From NCBI GenBank assembly GCA_963845735.1, contig CAWJTR010000011.1, forward strand, positions 1 to 64,000: 64,000 bases of DNA, written 5' to 3'. Position 1 is the first letter of the stretch. Each line of letters opens with the position of its first letter. The position numbers and the translations under genes were made by a program. The DNA comes from AP-15 sp963845735. Lineage in GTDB: Bacteria; Pseudomonadota; Alphaproteobacteria; ATCC43930; CGMCC-115725. The notes below the pieces were generated by a model. It had not been told where the DNA came from. It saw only the letters and a program-made list of their open reading frames with translations, and made no database searches. Positions 19,008 to 28,187 of this stretch are shown in pieces.

Positions 19008-19329
19008 GCGGCGCCAGGGGAATTCGCGAACTGCCGTTGCCGGTCACGCGATCGCTCCGCGTCATTTCGAACGAACCTACGCCAGGGGCGCCGGAAGGGC
19101 AATTTCCTTGCCTTGCGTCTCTCGCATCGAGCGTCTCTCTCGGAGGCAAGTCGACTTCGCCTCGCTGCCGACCACAGACGCCTAGACTTGACCGGAGCGT
19201 GATCACCGGGTATCCGCTCGCGCTCTGCGCTCCGACCAGTGCGAATAGGAACCGATCTACGCCCCCCGCTGCCACACTCAGCCTACCATTGGGGTGCACA
19301 GGACAACGAGGCGATCGCCCGACCTTAGA
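19008..19329. other. intergenic stretch with no recognised feature
   Basis: About 320 bp upstream of the MBL/GTPase frame and downstream of the Gly-rich gene. I see no conserved coding pattern, RNA gene or clear terminator. The missing N-terminus of the MBL protein may lie in its first 60 bp in another phase. Confidence 0.4.
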
Positions 19330-19700
19330 TCATGAGGTAGAGCCTCCTCCAGGTGTCTTGGAGCCCGACTTGCCGCCTGCGCCAGCACCAGTAGAGCCGC
19401 CACCTCCGCCAGCGCCGCCACCCCCGGCACCGGTGCCCGCGCTTGCACCTTGTCCGCCGGCCCCAGAGGGTGATGTCGGCAGCCGCGGGTCGGCTTGGGG
19501 TAGCAAGAATATAACGAAATCTCCCAATACCCCCGCCTGGTAGTCGGTTTCAGAAATGTAAAGCCGGTGATTTTCAAACGTTCCAAGATAGTGATCTTCA
19601 TTCCCCTGTGGAAGTTGCTCCGGCCTCACGTAGCCTGTCTTTACAGCCAATGCGTCTGGTGATGTGTCAAAGTATAGACACCGCCCTTTAATTTAGCCAT
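19330..19700 (-). CDS. small unknown protein with glycine-rich tail
   Basis: Best read from the ATG at 19700, which overlaps the stop of the preceding frame (ATGGCTAA); one base is off near 19685, after which the frame is open to 19330. It has a folded-looking N-terminal part (LGTFENHRLYISETDYQ, LGDFVIFLLPQ) and a tail of about 45 residues rich in Gly, Ala and Ser. Glycine-rich tails of this kind suggest a secreted or surface protein, but no signal peptide is visible. Base composition is lower in GC than its flanks. No family assigned. Confidence 0.5.
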
Positions 19701-19949
19701 TGACTCCATTAAACTTATTATAGACATTTAAAAGTCTACGAAACGCAACATTAACTGCAGCGATATTGCCATTTTTCGCATCATTAAACATGATTTGAGT
19801 GTAGTTATTGGTGGATTGCCCGAATTCTGTCCCGGCCTGCTGTTCCAAGATCCTAAGAATATCCTGAAGTAGCGTTTGTTTATTGGTAGAATTATTTACG
19901 GCGGTACTGTTCGTTTCTTTCGTGCATTTGCCAGGCGTCGCCGCTGGCT
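19693..19949 (-). CDS. degenerate small open frame, unknown
   Basis: In one minus-strand frame 19949-19693 encodes a polar, protein-like sequence (QDILRILEQQAGTEFGQSTN, then NYTQIMFNDAKNGN) ending 8 nt into the next gene. No start codon is present; upstream the same frame has stop codons near 19950 and 20040 with plausible coding between them. It looks like the 3' part of a decayed gene. No family recognised. Confidence 0.35.
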
Positions 19950-20088
19950 TTTTGCCAGGGTCGGCAATGTCCTAGTTGCCGTACCCACCGGCAAGGGGTA
20001 TATTGCGCCCGATGAAGCGCCTTGCGCGGATTTTATCGGCAATTTATGCGTCTCCCTGTTCCATCGATGGAAGGCGGAGCGCATTTTC

Positions 20089-20909
20089 GTGATTCTTAAC
20101 CTCGTACTACGACGAAGCTGGCACACATGGGGGATCGCCAGTGACTGTTATGGCGGGCGTCATGGCGACGGCCAATCAGTGGCGTCGCTTCGGAACTATC
20201 GCAGCGAAACTAAAGCGCAACTATGATTTTGGCATTTTCCATACGATTGATTTCAAAGCCAAACGCGGCGAATTTAGGGGATGGTCTGTTCAAAGCGTCT
20301 CTCGCTACTTACTGAGCTTAGTAATGCGGCGAACGAAAAGAACATTATGGAAGGAGTTATGTGCGTACTGAGTAACAAAGAATATGAGGAGTAGTATAAG
20401 GGAACCTGCGCTACTTTGGGCAAGATAGCAAATACGGATTGTGCTTCCGAAGCTGCTTGCTTCATTTGATGTTGGACGTAACAGATCGGCTGGGAACGCA
20501 CAAAAAGTTCCCGGAAACTAGGCTCAACGTTGTTTTGGAAAGCGGAGCAGACGGGGCTGACGGTGCGAAATCCATCTTCGATGATATGAAACGGGAGATG
20601 GAGAGTATCGGCCTCAATCTTCTCGGCACGCTCACCTTTGCCTCAAAGGGTGATCCTGATAGTGATGCTCTTTGGCTTCCTGACTTCCTCGCGCACCTGA
20701 CATTCATGCGGGGCGATTCTGTACCGGTGGAGCCTGGCGCGCCTTACGCCCAAAATCGGCTTATGCGGGATAGGGGCGGCCTTACCTTATTGCGGTTCCG
20801 TGAGGGAGGCCTCGCCGATCTAAAACGGCGACTTATCGAACAGGTACGAACCAAACGGCTGGCTAAGAGGAAGCGTCCTTTTTTCGTGTTTGACGGAGAC
20901 ACGAGCTAG
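20089..20909 (+). pseudogene. DUF3800 family gene, multiply disrupted
   Basis: Reading across three frames restores a DUF3800 protein. The N-terminal YYDEAGTHGG carries the acidic RNase H-like motif; it continues FHTIDFKAKRGEFRGW, then RLSLLTELSNAANEKN, LHLMLDVTDRLGTHKK, LNVVLESG and DDMKREMESIGL. Defects are an extra A near 20097, a frame change near 20285, an in-frame TAG near 20393 and another change near 20430. With a stop codon as well as indels, this is likely a true pseudogene. DUF3800 proteins are of uncertain function and are common in mobile regions. Confidence 0.75.
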
Positions 20910-21060
20910 CGGGAAGGTGGGGCGTGCGAACGACCTTTTTGAATACGCGCTCGAATTCCTCCGGACTGTCATCCGTCTCAGCGGCGCGAGCGGCTTCGAT
21001 GAAGCGCTTCGACTGTTCAGGGTCGTCCGGCTGGGGCTTTGGCTTGCGAGGCATGGCCAC
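20863..21060 (-). CDS. small conserved-looking basic protein
   Basis: 65 residues: MAMPRKPKPQPDDPEQSKRF, then FIEAARAAETDDSPEEFER. The pattern DDPEQSKRFIE followed by an EEFER/FK stretch is one I recall in small alphaproteobacterial hypothetical proteins. The start could be the second Met. It is 4 nt after the membrane protein gene on the same strand and converges with the end of the DUF3800 pseudogene. Function unknown. Confidence 0.58.
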   Translation of the reverse strand: MAMPRKPKPQPDDPEQSKRFIEAARAAETDDSPEEFERVFKKVVRTPHLPASSCLRQTRKKDASS

Positions 21061-21064
21061 TCCG

Positions 21065-21349
21065 CTACCGGGAAAGAAGCTGCCTGATGTAGACGAGCGT
21101 ACCTCCTACGATTGCACCGAACAAGCCCCATTTGAAGCTCCGCCAATCGTAAGGCCAGACATTCCCGGGGCCAAGGAGATAGGCTGCAAATGGCCCCCGA
21201 GGCGAACCGATATAGTACTTAAAATAATCGCCGCTAACGACATATCCGAGACCGACGCCGCAGACGCATCCAAGGGCGATGGCAAGCACCAATGCGATAG
21301 CGTGCTCTCGGTGCCAGCGGAACGGATTTACAGAGAAAGGTTCTTTCAT
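21065..21349 (-). CDS. small two-helix membrane protein, unknown
   Basis: 94 residues with two hydrophobic helices (AIALVLAIALGCVCGVGLGY and WGLFGAIVGGTLVYI). It lies between two other small minus-strand genes at gaps of 33 and 4 nt, which suggests a small operon. No family recognised. Confidence 0.58.
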   Translation of the reverse strand: MKEPFSVNPFRWHREHAIALVLAIALGCVCGVGLGYVVSGDYFKYYIGSPRGPFAAYLLGPGNVWPYDWRSFKWGLFGAIVGGTLVYIRQLLSR

Positions 21350-21382
21350 GTCAGTGCGGCGGCGAGATGATGATGCGGGGGT

Positions 21383-21652
21383 CTAATCGTGCCGAATCTC
21401 GACAGGACCGAATTGCTCGGGCAATCGTTCCGGCGGAACAGAAGCGAGCGGCAATAGAGTGCGAGCTAGAGCGCATAGGGTTTCTGCCGACACCGGAATG
21501 TCGAGTAGGGTTCCGTAGCCTCGGGAAAAGCGGATACGGGCTATTTCTTTACCTTCACTCGCCCATAGACCTGCAAACTCTAAATCGGCTGTCACACTGT
21601 AGCGACATCGGCGCATTAATAAGGGAAGCTTGTGCTCGCGACGATTTGCCAT
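21383..21652 (-). CDS. small hypothetical protein
   Basis: 89 residues from MANRREHKLPLLMRRCRY; the middle ISVSAETLCALARTL-like stretch (residues about 53-68) and the short length resemble small regulatory or antitoxin-like proteins, but no family can be named. It heads the three-gene minus-strand group 21652-20863. Confidence 0.48.
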   Translation of the reverse strand: MANRREHKLPLLMRRCRYSVTADLEFAGLWASEGKEIARIRFSRGYGTLLDIPVSAETLCALARTLLPLASVPPERLPEQFGPVEIRHD

Positions 21653-21796
21653 AGGTTCGCTCCTGGGTTGGTTGGCACTTTCTCGGGTGGCGATAAAGGC
21701 GGGGGCGGATGTTACGGCCCGTCCCCGTCGATGAATGGCAGCCGCAGTTGGCGCGGGTCTTCGGACGACCGGGATCTCTGCCAACTCTGTCGATCC

Positions 21797-22709
21797 TTAA
21801 AACGGCGGCTCAGCTTCGCTCTGGCGCTGGCGACGAGTCGTTCGATAGGTAAGCCGTTTGCCGACAACGTCGCGCAATGCCCGCTCCGCGCGCTCTACAT
21901 CATCGATCGGCCAGGTACCGATGCAGGTGCGCTTCGCTGACGTGGTGATAGGTGCCGATGATGCCGCGCTTGAGGATCGAGAAGTAGCCCTCGGCTGTGT
22001 TGGTGTGCCGGAAATAGCCGCGGACATATTCCTCTGCAGAGTGGTTCACGGTTCCATGTCCGGTGAACCCGCGACCGATTGTAGGATACGCCCGGCTTTC
22101 ATCGGTCATCAGGTAAGTCGCTTTATTCACATTGGCGACGATGATCGGCTTCAAAGTCTGCCCGGTCACGTCTGGTACGTGGAAGCTGCGAACCTGACCA
22201 TTGCGTTCGACAAGCGAGAGAACGGGAGCCTTAGGCGGGATTTTGTTCTTCCGGTTCCGCGCCTTCCCGCCGACATAGGTTTCGTCGATCTCAACGACTT
22301 GGTTCTGACCACCGAGCAGGCCAATATCATTGATATTGAGCACCATCATTGCTTCACGGATGCGATGCGACAGGAACCATGCGGTCTGCAATGTGATGCC
22401 GAGAACACGATGCAGTTGGTGGGTGCTCATACCCTTCTTAGACGAGCACAGCAGGTGCATAGCCTGCTGCCAGACATGCAACTTGATATGGCTGGATTTG
22501 AAGATGGTCCCGACTTTGACCGTGAAGGGCTTCCGGCAGGCATAGCACTTATAGACACCGATCCGGGTGCTTTTGCCCTTCAGTGCCCCGCTTTTGTCAA
22601 TCACACCGCAATGTGGACAAGGACGGCCATTGACCCAAAGTCGCGATTCCACGAACCGATAAGCAGCTTCTTCGCTATGAAAATGTGCGGCAGAAAGGAC
22701 GGATCGCAT
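21797..22709 (-). pseudogene. IS1595-family (ISXO2-like) transposase, C-terminus disrupted
   Basis: From MRSVLSAAHFHSEEAAYRF: an N-terminal zinc ribbon (CPHCG, then CYAC), a helix-turn-helix region and a DDE-like ISXO2 domain with VVEIDETYVGGK, MTDESRAYPTIGRG and HTNTAEGYFSILKRGI. After HLHRYLA the usual FDFRYN segment is missing and the frame is lost; the family's last block (ERAERALRDVVGKRLTYRTT) follows in another phase. So a short deletion inactivated it. Sequence starting about 22735 (GGTATCTCTCATCAAGGAG) resembles the element's terminal repeat just upstream of the start. Confidence 0.84.
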
Positions 22710-22744
22710 GGCGTATCTCCTTGATGAGAGATACCATAATTCTA

Positions 22745-23177
22745 AGAGCATTTTCCACTTAGATTGAGGCGTATCCGGCATGATCAAGATAGTGGGAGCA
22801 CTCGGCGGCGGAGAAGTCGTCCAGCAGCCGGCCGATGGCGTCCCACAGTGATGCGATGGTGCGCGCGGCGGTGCGGCGCAACAGCGCCTTGAGCTTGGCG
22901 AAGAGCATCTCGATCGGGTTAAAGTCGGCTGCCGGTGCGCCGCCAGCGGCCAATCCAAGCGGTCGCCGTCGACTCGCCGATGCCCAACCGGCGTCCCGCC
23001 CCGCGCGCCGAAAAACCGCCCTCAACCGCGCGGATGACGCGGATCCGCAGATCGCTCGAATACGCCCTCGCCATGCCGTCCCCCAACAGCACCTATGGGC
23101 GCATTCTCGCTCAATCCACCATATTTGGAAATCCCAGCCGGCGAAAATTTCGAATCTACCCAACTGGAAACCGCTCT
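22745..23177 (-). mobile_element. internally deleted IS630-type element
   Basis: The first about 45 codons of an IS630-type transposase (ATG at 23074: MARAYSSDLRIRVIRAVEGG) run directly into its last about 60 codons (FNPIEMLFAKLKALLRRTAA, then a C-terminal AGYASI ending at 22759), so the catalytic core is gone. Imperfect terminal inverted repeats frame it: AGAGCATTTTCCACTT at 22745 and AGAGCGGTTTCCAGTT read inward from 23177. TA flanks the left end, as expected for IS630. It is a non-autonomous, MITE-like relic directly beside the IS1595 element. Confidence 0.8.
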
Positions 23178-23333
23178 AATTTCGCGGAACCGGGAATTCA
23201 CGGGAATCTTGATTTCCGTCCTGGTCGGAGCGCTTTTCGGCACGGCGGCAGCCTTCAGTGGCGAAACCTGACGATGATCATACGATCGTTTCGCGGCCAA
23301 ACCGTGGCGGCGAAGGTTGCCGGCGCGTCTCGC

Positions 23334-24443
23334 TTAGCTCACGTCCGACAGGTTGTCGCCGGGTTTTTTCTCGAGCGCATAAAGCACGATTTCGCTTTCC
23401 TTGCCGCGGAGCCGCAGGTCGCCGAGCGGGCGCTTGGCAATATTGGACGGCAATTCGAGGAGATCGACCAGTGTCCTCGAGGCAAGAACCCGGTCGCCGG
23501 TCTGCCGGCAGAATTCCTGGATGCGGGCAGCGGTATTAACCGTATCGCCGAGAAAGACGATTTCCTTCTTGATGGAGCCCATTTCGCCGGTCACCACCGG
23601 ACCGCAGTGCAGTCCGGCTCGGCAATGGATGGCGGTGCCGAACTCGCGCAGATAGACCGGGCTGAGCACGGCCAGCCGGTCCAGAGCATCGAAACAGGCG
23701 CGCACGCAGTGCGCGTCCGATATCCCATCCGCCAATTTCCAGGTCGCGATCAGCTCATCGCCGACATATCGGTGGATTTCGCCATCGGCCCTCACGATCG
23801 GGTCGGTGATATCGAGAACAAAGCGGCTGACCAGGCGGTGGAAGGCGAGCGCGCCGAGCCGCTCGGCAAGGGCGGTCGAGCCCTCGATATCGATGAACAG
23901 GAACACGCGATGCTCCAGCCGCGGCCGGTAATAACGGCCGGTGACGAAGTTGAGCAGCGCATTTTGACCGAGCAGACGGTTGACGTCGTTAATGAACCTG
24001 ATGGTCAAAACCACAGCAAAGGCAAACACCACATCCTGACGCTCAATCGGCAACCACACCCCAATTTCCGAGGGCGCGGGAAATAACCAGGCTCCTGTCA
24101 CCAGGCCGAACAAAATAACGATCAGATAGATGACTGTTTTTATTGCCAGATGCACCAAGAAGGGCATGCTGCGCAGCCGTGCCATCGCCGGCTGCGCCAA
24201 CACCTGCTCGAAAGAAGACAGAATGCCGGTAATCACCACCCCGGTGAGCACCCCGCGCGGCAGACCGCCAACACCCAGAAGCGGCCTTCCGTCCGAGAAG
24301 GCCATCATGTGCGCATAGGCGGCACCGACGACCGCGCCGATCGAGGTGAACCACAGTATGTTTCTGAGCGGCGGAGGGAGGTGGCGTCGAAGATGCATGC
24401 TGCGCCGGCGATCGGCTTGCTGCAGGGATGTCCACTCTACCAT
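23334..24443 (-). CDS. membrane-bound class III adenylate/guanylate cyclase
   Basis: 369 residues. Four or five N-terminal helices (about residues 28-165) are followed by a class III cyclase domain. The metal-binding aspartates are in FLFIDIEGSTALAERLG and HRYVGDELIATW, and the transition-state segment is LGDTVNTAARIQEFC with the expected N-x3-R. It should make cAMP from ATP at the inner membrane. A later start (24398, MHLRRHLPP) is possible. It is divergent from radC. The Crp/Fnr protein at 48342 is not obviously linked. Confidence 0.9.
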   Translation of the reverse strand: MVEWTSLQQADRRRSMHLRRHLPPPLRNILWFTSIGAVVGAAYAHMMAFSDGRPLLGVGGLPRGVLTGVVITGILSSFEQVLAQPAMARLRSMPFLVHLAIKTVIYLIVILFGLVTGAWLFPAPSEIGVWLPIERQDVVFAFAVVLTIRFINDVNRLLGQNALLNFVTGRYYRPRLEHRVFLFIDIEGSTALAERLGALAFHRLVSRFVLDITDPIVRADGEIHRYVGDELIATWKLADGISDAHCVRACFDALDRLAVLSPVYLREFGTAIHCRAGLHCGPVVTGEMGSIKKEIVFLGDTVNTAARIQEFCRQTGDRVLASRTLVDLLELPSNIAKRPLGDLRLRGKESEIVLYALEKKPGDNLSDVS

Positions 24444-24604
24444 GACGGGCGGCGCTTAGGTTCGCGGTCCAAGGGCGCGCCGCACGACGAGGACAGTACT
24501 ACGCCGAGATTTGTGCCGTTCGACCCGACGCGCCCGGGCGTGACGCGATATTGACGTTCCCCGCGTCAGGTTCCGTGACGGGCATGCTGCAGGCGGGGCG
24601 TCGG

Positions 24605-25546
24605 ATGCCTTTCTCGATCGTGGAACGAGACGGCCATATCGTCGTCAACTCTCCGTACCACCCCAACTTCCCGGCCAGGGCGCGCGGCCTCGGCGGCGAA
24701 TGGGATGCTGTCCGGCACGTATGGGTGTTCGACGCCGCCGAGCAGGACCGGGTAACGGCGCTATGCCGAGAGATTTATGGCCCGGACGGGCCGGAAACCG
24801 GCAAAGACCGGTCGGTCCCGTTCCTGAACGCCCCGGCGCGTGGCAGGAACAGCAATCAGTTCGCCGAAGGGGCCGCGCGGCCGCACTATTACGGTCACCG
24901 CGACCGGCTGCGCGAGCGGATGATGGCTGCCGGAGCCGATACCCTTCCCGATTACGAATTGCTCGAAATGCTATTGTTCGCCGCCTATCAGCGCGGCGAT
25001 GTGAAGCCGCTGGCCAAGACCCTGCTGGCGAAACTCGGCGGCTTTGGCGGAGTGATGGCCGCCGATCCCGACGCGCTATCGCAAGCCGGCCTCAACCTCG
25101 CCGGCATCGCCGCGATCAAGGTCGGGCGCGAGGCGGCGTTGCGGCTGATGCGCACGGAATTGCAGCAAGGGCCGGTGGTCAATTCATGGGACAAGCTAAT
25201 CGATTATTGCAATGCTCAAATTGTCCACAATAAGGTCGAAGAGTTCCATATCCTGTTTCTCGACCGCAAGAATGTATTGCTCAAGCACGAGCGCCAGCAG
25301 CGCGGCACGGTCGACCATACCCCGGTCTACACCCGCGAGGTGGTCAAGCGCGCGCTCGAACTCGGCGCCTCGGCATTGATCCTGGTGCACAACCACCCCT
25401 CGGGCGACCCGACCCCGTCAAAGGCCGATATCGCCGTGACCCAAGACATCAAGAAAGCTGCCGCCCCGCTGGGCGTCGTGTTGCACGACCACGTCATCAT
25501 CGCCCGCAACCACCACACCAGCCTGCGCGACCTCGGACTGATCTAG
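24605..25546 (+). CDS. radC: RadC family (JAB/MPN domain) protein
   Basis: 313 residues from the ATG at 24605. An N-terminal extension of about 60 residues (MPFSIVERDGHIVVNSPYHP, ending WVFDAAEQDRVTALC) precedes a RadC protein: a helix-hairpin-helix-like DYELLEMLLFAAYQRGDVKP region and a JAMM-type metal motif, LVHNHPSGDPTPSKAD. RadC-like proteins are metalloprotease-fold and often lie near mobile elements; their role in DNA repair is disputed. The 3' part (from 25139) is duplicated at 26677. Upstream TTG and ATG starts (24551, 24584) are also in frame. Confidence 0.9.
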   Translation: MPFSIVERDGHIVVNSPYHPNFPARARGLGGEWDAVRHVWVFDAAEQDRVTALCREIYGPDGPETGKDRSVPFLNAPARGRNSNQFAEGAARPHYYGHRDRLRERMMAAGADTLPDYELLEMLLFAAYQRGDVKPLAKTLLAKLGGFGGVMAADPDALSQAGLNLAGIAAIKVGREAALRLMRTELQQGPVVNSWDKLIDYCNAQIVHNKVEEFHILFLDRKNVLLKHERQQRGTVDHTPVYTREVVKRALELGASALILVHNHPSGDPTPSKADIAVTQDIKKAAAPLGVVLHDHVIIARNHHTSLRDLGLI

Positions 25547-26662
25547 GCAGAAGCGATCGAAATTTCGTTGCAGCGCGGCTCGATCGGACGGAGGATCGCC
25601 TTACTAAGCCCGGGAAGCTGGGGAATGTCGGCGGCTTAATAGGAAATCGTTAAATCAAAATTCGAGGATAGTCCCGGGCATAGCGGAACGTCGGACGATA
25701 TGATGGACGAGATAGCGCCAACCCGCAGCCTCGTAAGACGGCTGTTGTGCCAATTTCCGCCGCTCCGCGATTGGTTTGAGGAGGTCGATCGGCTCGCGAC
25801 CGATGCAAGAGTATGGCGCAACGTGCGAATTGCTCTTGAAAACGAGAGGATCATCGCGGCAACCCGTCATATCATCGCCGACGTAGAGCAGGCGGCGATG
25901 ATTGATTTCCTATCGTACCTTACGCCGCGCCGCTCGGTAAAATTTGGCAAGATCAGACTGGGCCGTGATGGCGACGGTGGTTATGTGCTGTTGGACGACT
26001 TCACTGGCGTGTCCGCGGCCCTGTCTTTCGGTATTGCGGGAGACTGTTCCTGGGATACAGCCATCGCAGAGCGTGACATCGATGTCTATCAGTACGATCA
26101 CACCGTTGACGGGCCACCGACAGCCAATGCTCGGTTCCGGTTCTTCAGGAAGAAGATCGCCGCAGTGTCCTCCGATCAAGCGGAATCGCTTGGCTCCGCG
26201 CTCGCAAAACTGCCATCGACGGCAGAACGCCTCATCCTGAAAATGGATATCGAGGGTGCTGAGTGGGATGTTTTTGATGCCGCAACATCTGAAGAGTTGG
26301 CCCGCTTCGCGCAAATTGTCGCCGAGTTTCATGACTTTGAAAACGTCGCTGACCCGGCTTGGCGCGACAAGGCAGGGCGCGTTCTGGCCAAGCTTCGATC
26401 GGTATTCGACATCGTCCATGTGCACGGCAACAATTTCGGACCGTTGAACGTCGTTGCGAATGTCGCGATCCCCTCAACGTTCGAGCTGACCCTAGCCAAC
26501 CGAGCGATCTACGAATGCCAAGAAACCGACGAGATCTTCCCGACGGCCCTTGATCAGCCGAATTACGCCGGTCGGCCTGACATCTTTCTCGGTAGCATGC
26601 GGTACAGATAGGCAGATTTCAACCAATCTGCTTTCATACGTGACCGGTGATTGAGCGCGATC
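25139..26662 (+). repeat. tandem duplication, unit 1 (radC 3' end plus FkbM-like gene)
   Basis: About 1.5 kb that recurs at 26677-28184. Similarity begins at TTGCGGCTGATGCG within radC and runs through the FkbM-like gene to the intergenic TTGAGCGCGATC after it. The intergenic TAGGCAGATTTCAACCAATC is also shared. Confidence 0.9.
25700..26611 (+). CDS. FkbM-like methyltransferase, copy 1
   Basis: 303 residues. It has KIRLGRDGDGGYVLLDDF and LILKMDIEGAEWDVFDAATS, the signature of FkbM-type/Methyltransf_21-like SAM-dependent methyltransferases; the acidic MDIEGAEW stretch is the usual landmark. The acceptor is unknown. It follows radC by 153 nt. Its paralogue is at 27210-28133; the two proteins are about 80% identical by eye, with most differences in the N-terminal 90 residues. 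Confidence 0.82.
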   Translation: MMDEIAPTRSLVRRLLCQFPPLRDWFEEVDRLATDARVWRNVRIALENERIIAATRHIIADVEQAAMIDFLSYLTPRRSVKFGKIRLGRDGDGGYVLLDDFTGVSAALSFGIAGDCSWDTAIAERDIDVYQYDHTVDGPPTANARFRFFRKKIAAVSSDQAESLGSALAKLPSTAERLILKMDIEGAEWDVFDAATSEELARFAQIVAEFHDFENVADPAWRDKAGRVLAKLRSVFDIVHVHGNNFGPLNVVANVAIPSTFELTLANRAIYECQETDEIFPTALDQPNYAGRPDIFLGSMRYR

Positions 26663-26672
26663 GGGACGGGTT

Positions 26673-27083
26673 GTGGTTGCGGCTGATGCGGACGGAATTG
26701 CAGCAGGGCCGGTGGTCAATTCCTGGGACAAGCTGATCGATTATTGCAATGCCCAAATCGCCCACAACAAGGTCGAAGAGTTCCATATCCTGTTTCTCGA
26801 CCGCAAGAATGTATTGCTCAAGCACGAGCGCCAACAACGCGGAACGGTCGACCACACCCCGGTCTATACCCGCGAGGTGGTCAAGCGCGCGCTCGAACTC
26901 GGCGCCTCGGCATTGATCCTGGTGCACAACCATCCCTCGGGCGACCCGACCCCGTCGAAGGCCGACATCGCCGTCACCCAGGACATCAAAAAGGCCGCCG
27001 CCCCGCTCGGCGTCGTGCTGCACGACCACGTCATCATCGCCCGCAACCGCCACACCAGCCTGCGCGACCTCGGACTGATCTAG
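26673..27083 (+). pseudogene. 5'-truncated second radC copy (JAB domain only)
   Basis: It starts inside the radC sequence. One base is missing relative to copy 1 (CAGCAGGG against CAGCAAGGG), so the parental frame is lost there, but a GTG at 26673 reaches the correct frame and the JAB domain is open to the same stop. From VVNSW onward it differs from copy 1 at only two residues (V to A and H to R) despite about 19 silent changes, including an intact HNHPSGD motif. It may be a free-standing JAB protein or a recent loss of a full-length gene. Confidence 0.7.
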
Positions 27084-28184
27084 GCAGAGGCGATCGAAAT
27101 TTCGTTGCAGCGCGGCTCGATCGGACGGAGAATCGCCCTAATAGGCTCGGGAATCCGCTTGATAGGTAATGTTAAAATCAAAACTCGAGGATAGTCCGAG
27201 CATAGAGGAATGTCGGACGATATGAAGGACGAGATAGTGCCAACCCACAGCCTCGCAAGACGACTGTTGTGCCAATTGCCGCCGTTCCGCGATTGGTTTG
27301 AGGAGATCGACGGGCTTAGGTCCGATGCGCGGGTGGGGCGGGCCGTGCGAGATGGTGTTCAAGCCGAAAGGATCATCGCGATAACCCGCCATCTCATCGC
27401 CGACGGACAGCAGCCGGAGATTATCGATCTTCTGTCCTACCTCACGCCGCGCCGCTCGGTAAGATTTAGCAAGATCAGACTGGGCCGTGATGGCGACGGC
27501 GGTTATGTGCTGTTGGACGATTTCACTGGCGTGTCCGCGGCCCTGTCTTTCGGTATTGCGACAGAGTGTTCCTGGGATACAGCTATCGCGGAGCGCAACA
27601 TCGATGTCTACCAGTACGACCACACCGTTGACGGGCCGCCGACCGCACATGCTCGGTTCCGTTTTTTCAAGAAAGAGATCGCCCCGGCGCCATCGGATCA
27701 AACGGAATCGCTCGGCTCAGTGCTCGCCAAGCTGCCATCGGCGGCAGGACGCCTCATCCTGAAGATCGATATCGAGGGTGCTGAGTGGGATGTTTTTGAT
27801 GCCGCAACATCTGAAGAGTTAGCCCGCTTCGCGCAAATCGTCGCCGAGTTTCACGGCTTTGCCAAAGCCGCTGACCCGACTTGGCGTGAAAAGGCACAGC
27901 GGGTTCTGGCCAAACTGCGGTCGCTGTTTGACGTGGTACATGTGCACGCCAACAATTTCGGACCGTTGAACGTCATTGCGAACGTAGCGATTCCCTCAAC
28001 GGTCGAGTTGACCCTGGCAAACCGAGCGATTTACGAATGCCACGAAACAGACGAGATCTTCCCTACGGCGTTGGATCAACCAAATTGGGCGGGCCGTCCT
28101 GACATTTTCCTCGGCAGCATGCGGTACGGATAGGCAGATTTCAACCAATCTGGTTTTATACGTGGCCGGTTATTGAGCGCGATC
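26677..28184 (+). repeat. tandem duplication, unit 2
   Basis: Second copy of the 25139-26662 unit, head to tail, offset about 1.54 kb at its left end and about 1.52 kb at the FkbM start. The units have diverged by point changes and small indels, so the event is not recent. Confidence 0.9.
27210..28133 (+). CDS. FkbM-like methyltransferase, copy 2
   Basis: 307 residues, paralogue of 25700-26611 with the same RLGRDGDGGYVLLDDF and LILKIDIEGAEWDVFDAATS motifs. Its ATG at 27210 corresponds to ACG in copy 1, so copy 1 must use the later Met; in copy 2 the ATG at 27222 is the equivalent alternative. Both copies are intact, so both may be functional with different acceptors. Confidence 0.82.
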   Translation: MSDDMKDEIVPTHSLARRLLCQLPPFRDWFEEIDGLRSDARVGRAVRDGVQAERIIAITRHLIADGQQPEIIDLLSYLTPRRSVRFSKIRLGRDGDGGYVLLDDFTGVSAALSFGIATECSWDTAIAERNIDVYQYDHTVDGPPTAHARFRFFKKEIAPAPSDQTESLGSVLAKLPSAAGRLILKIDIEGAEWDVFDAATSEELARFAQIVAEFHGFAKAADPTWREKAQRVLAKLRSLFDVVHVHANNFGPLNVIANVAIPSTVELTLANRAIYECHETDEIFPTALDQPNWAGRPDIFLGSMRYG

Positions 28185-28187
28185 CGC

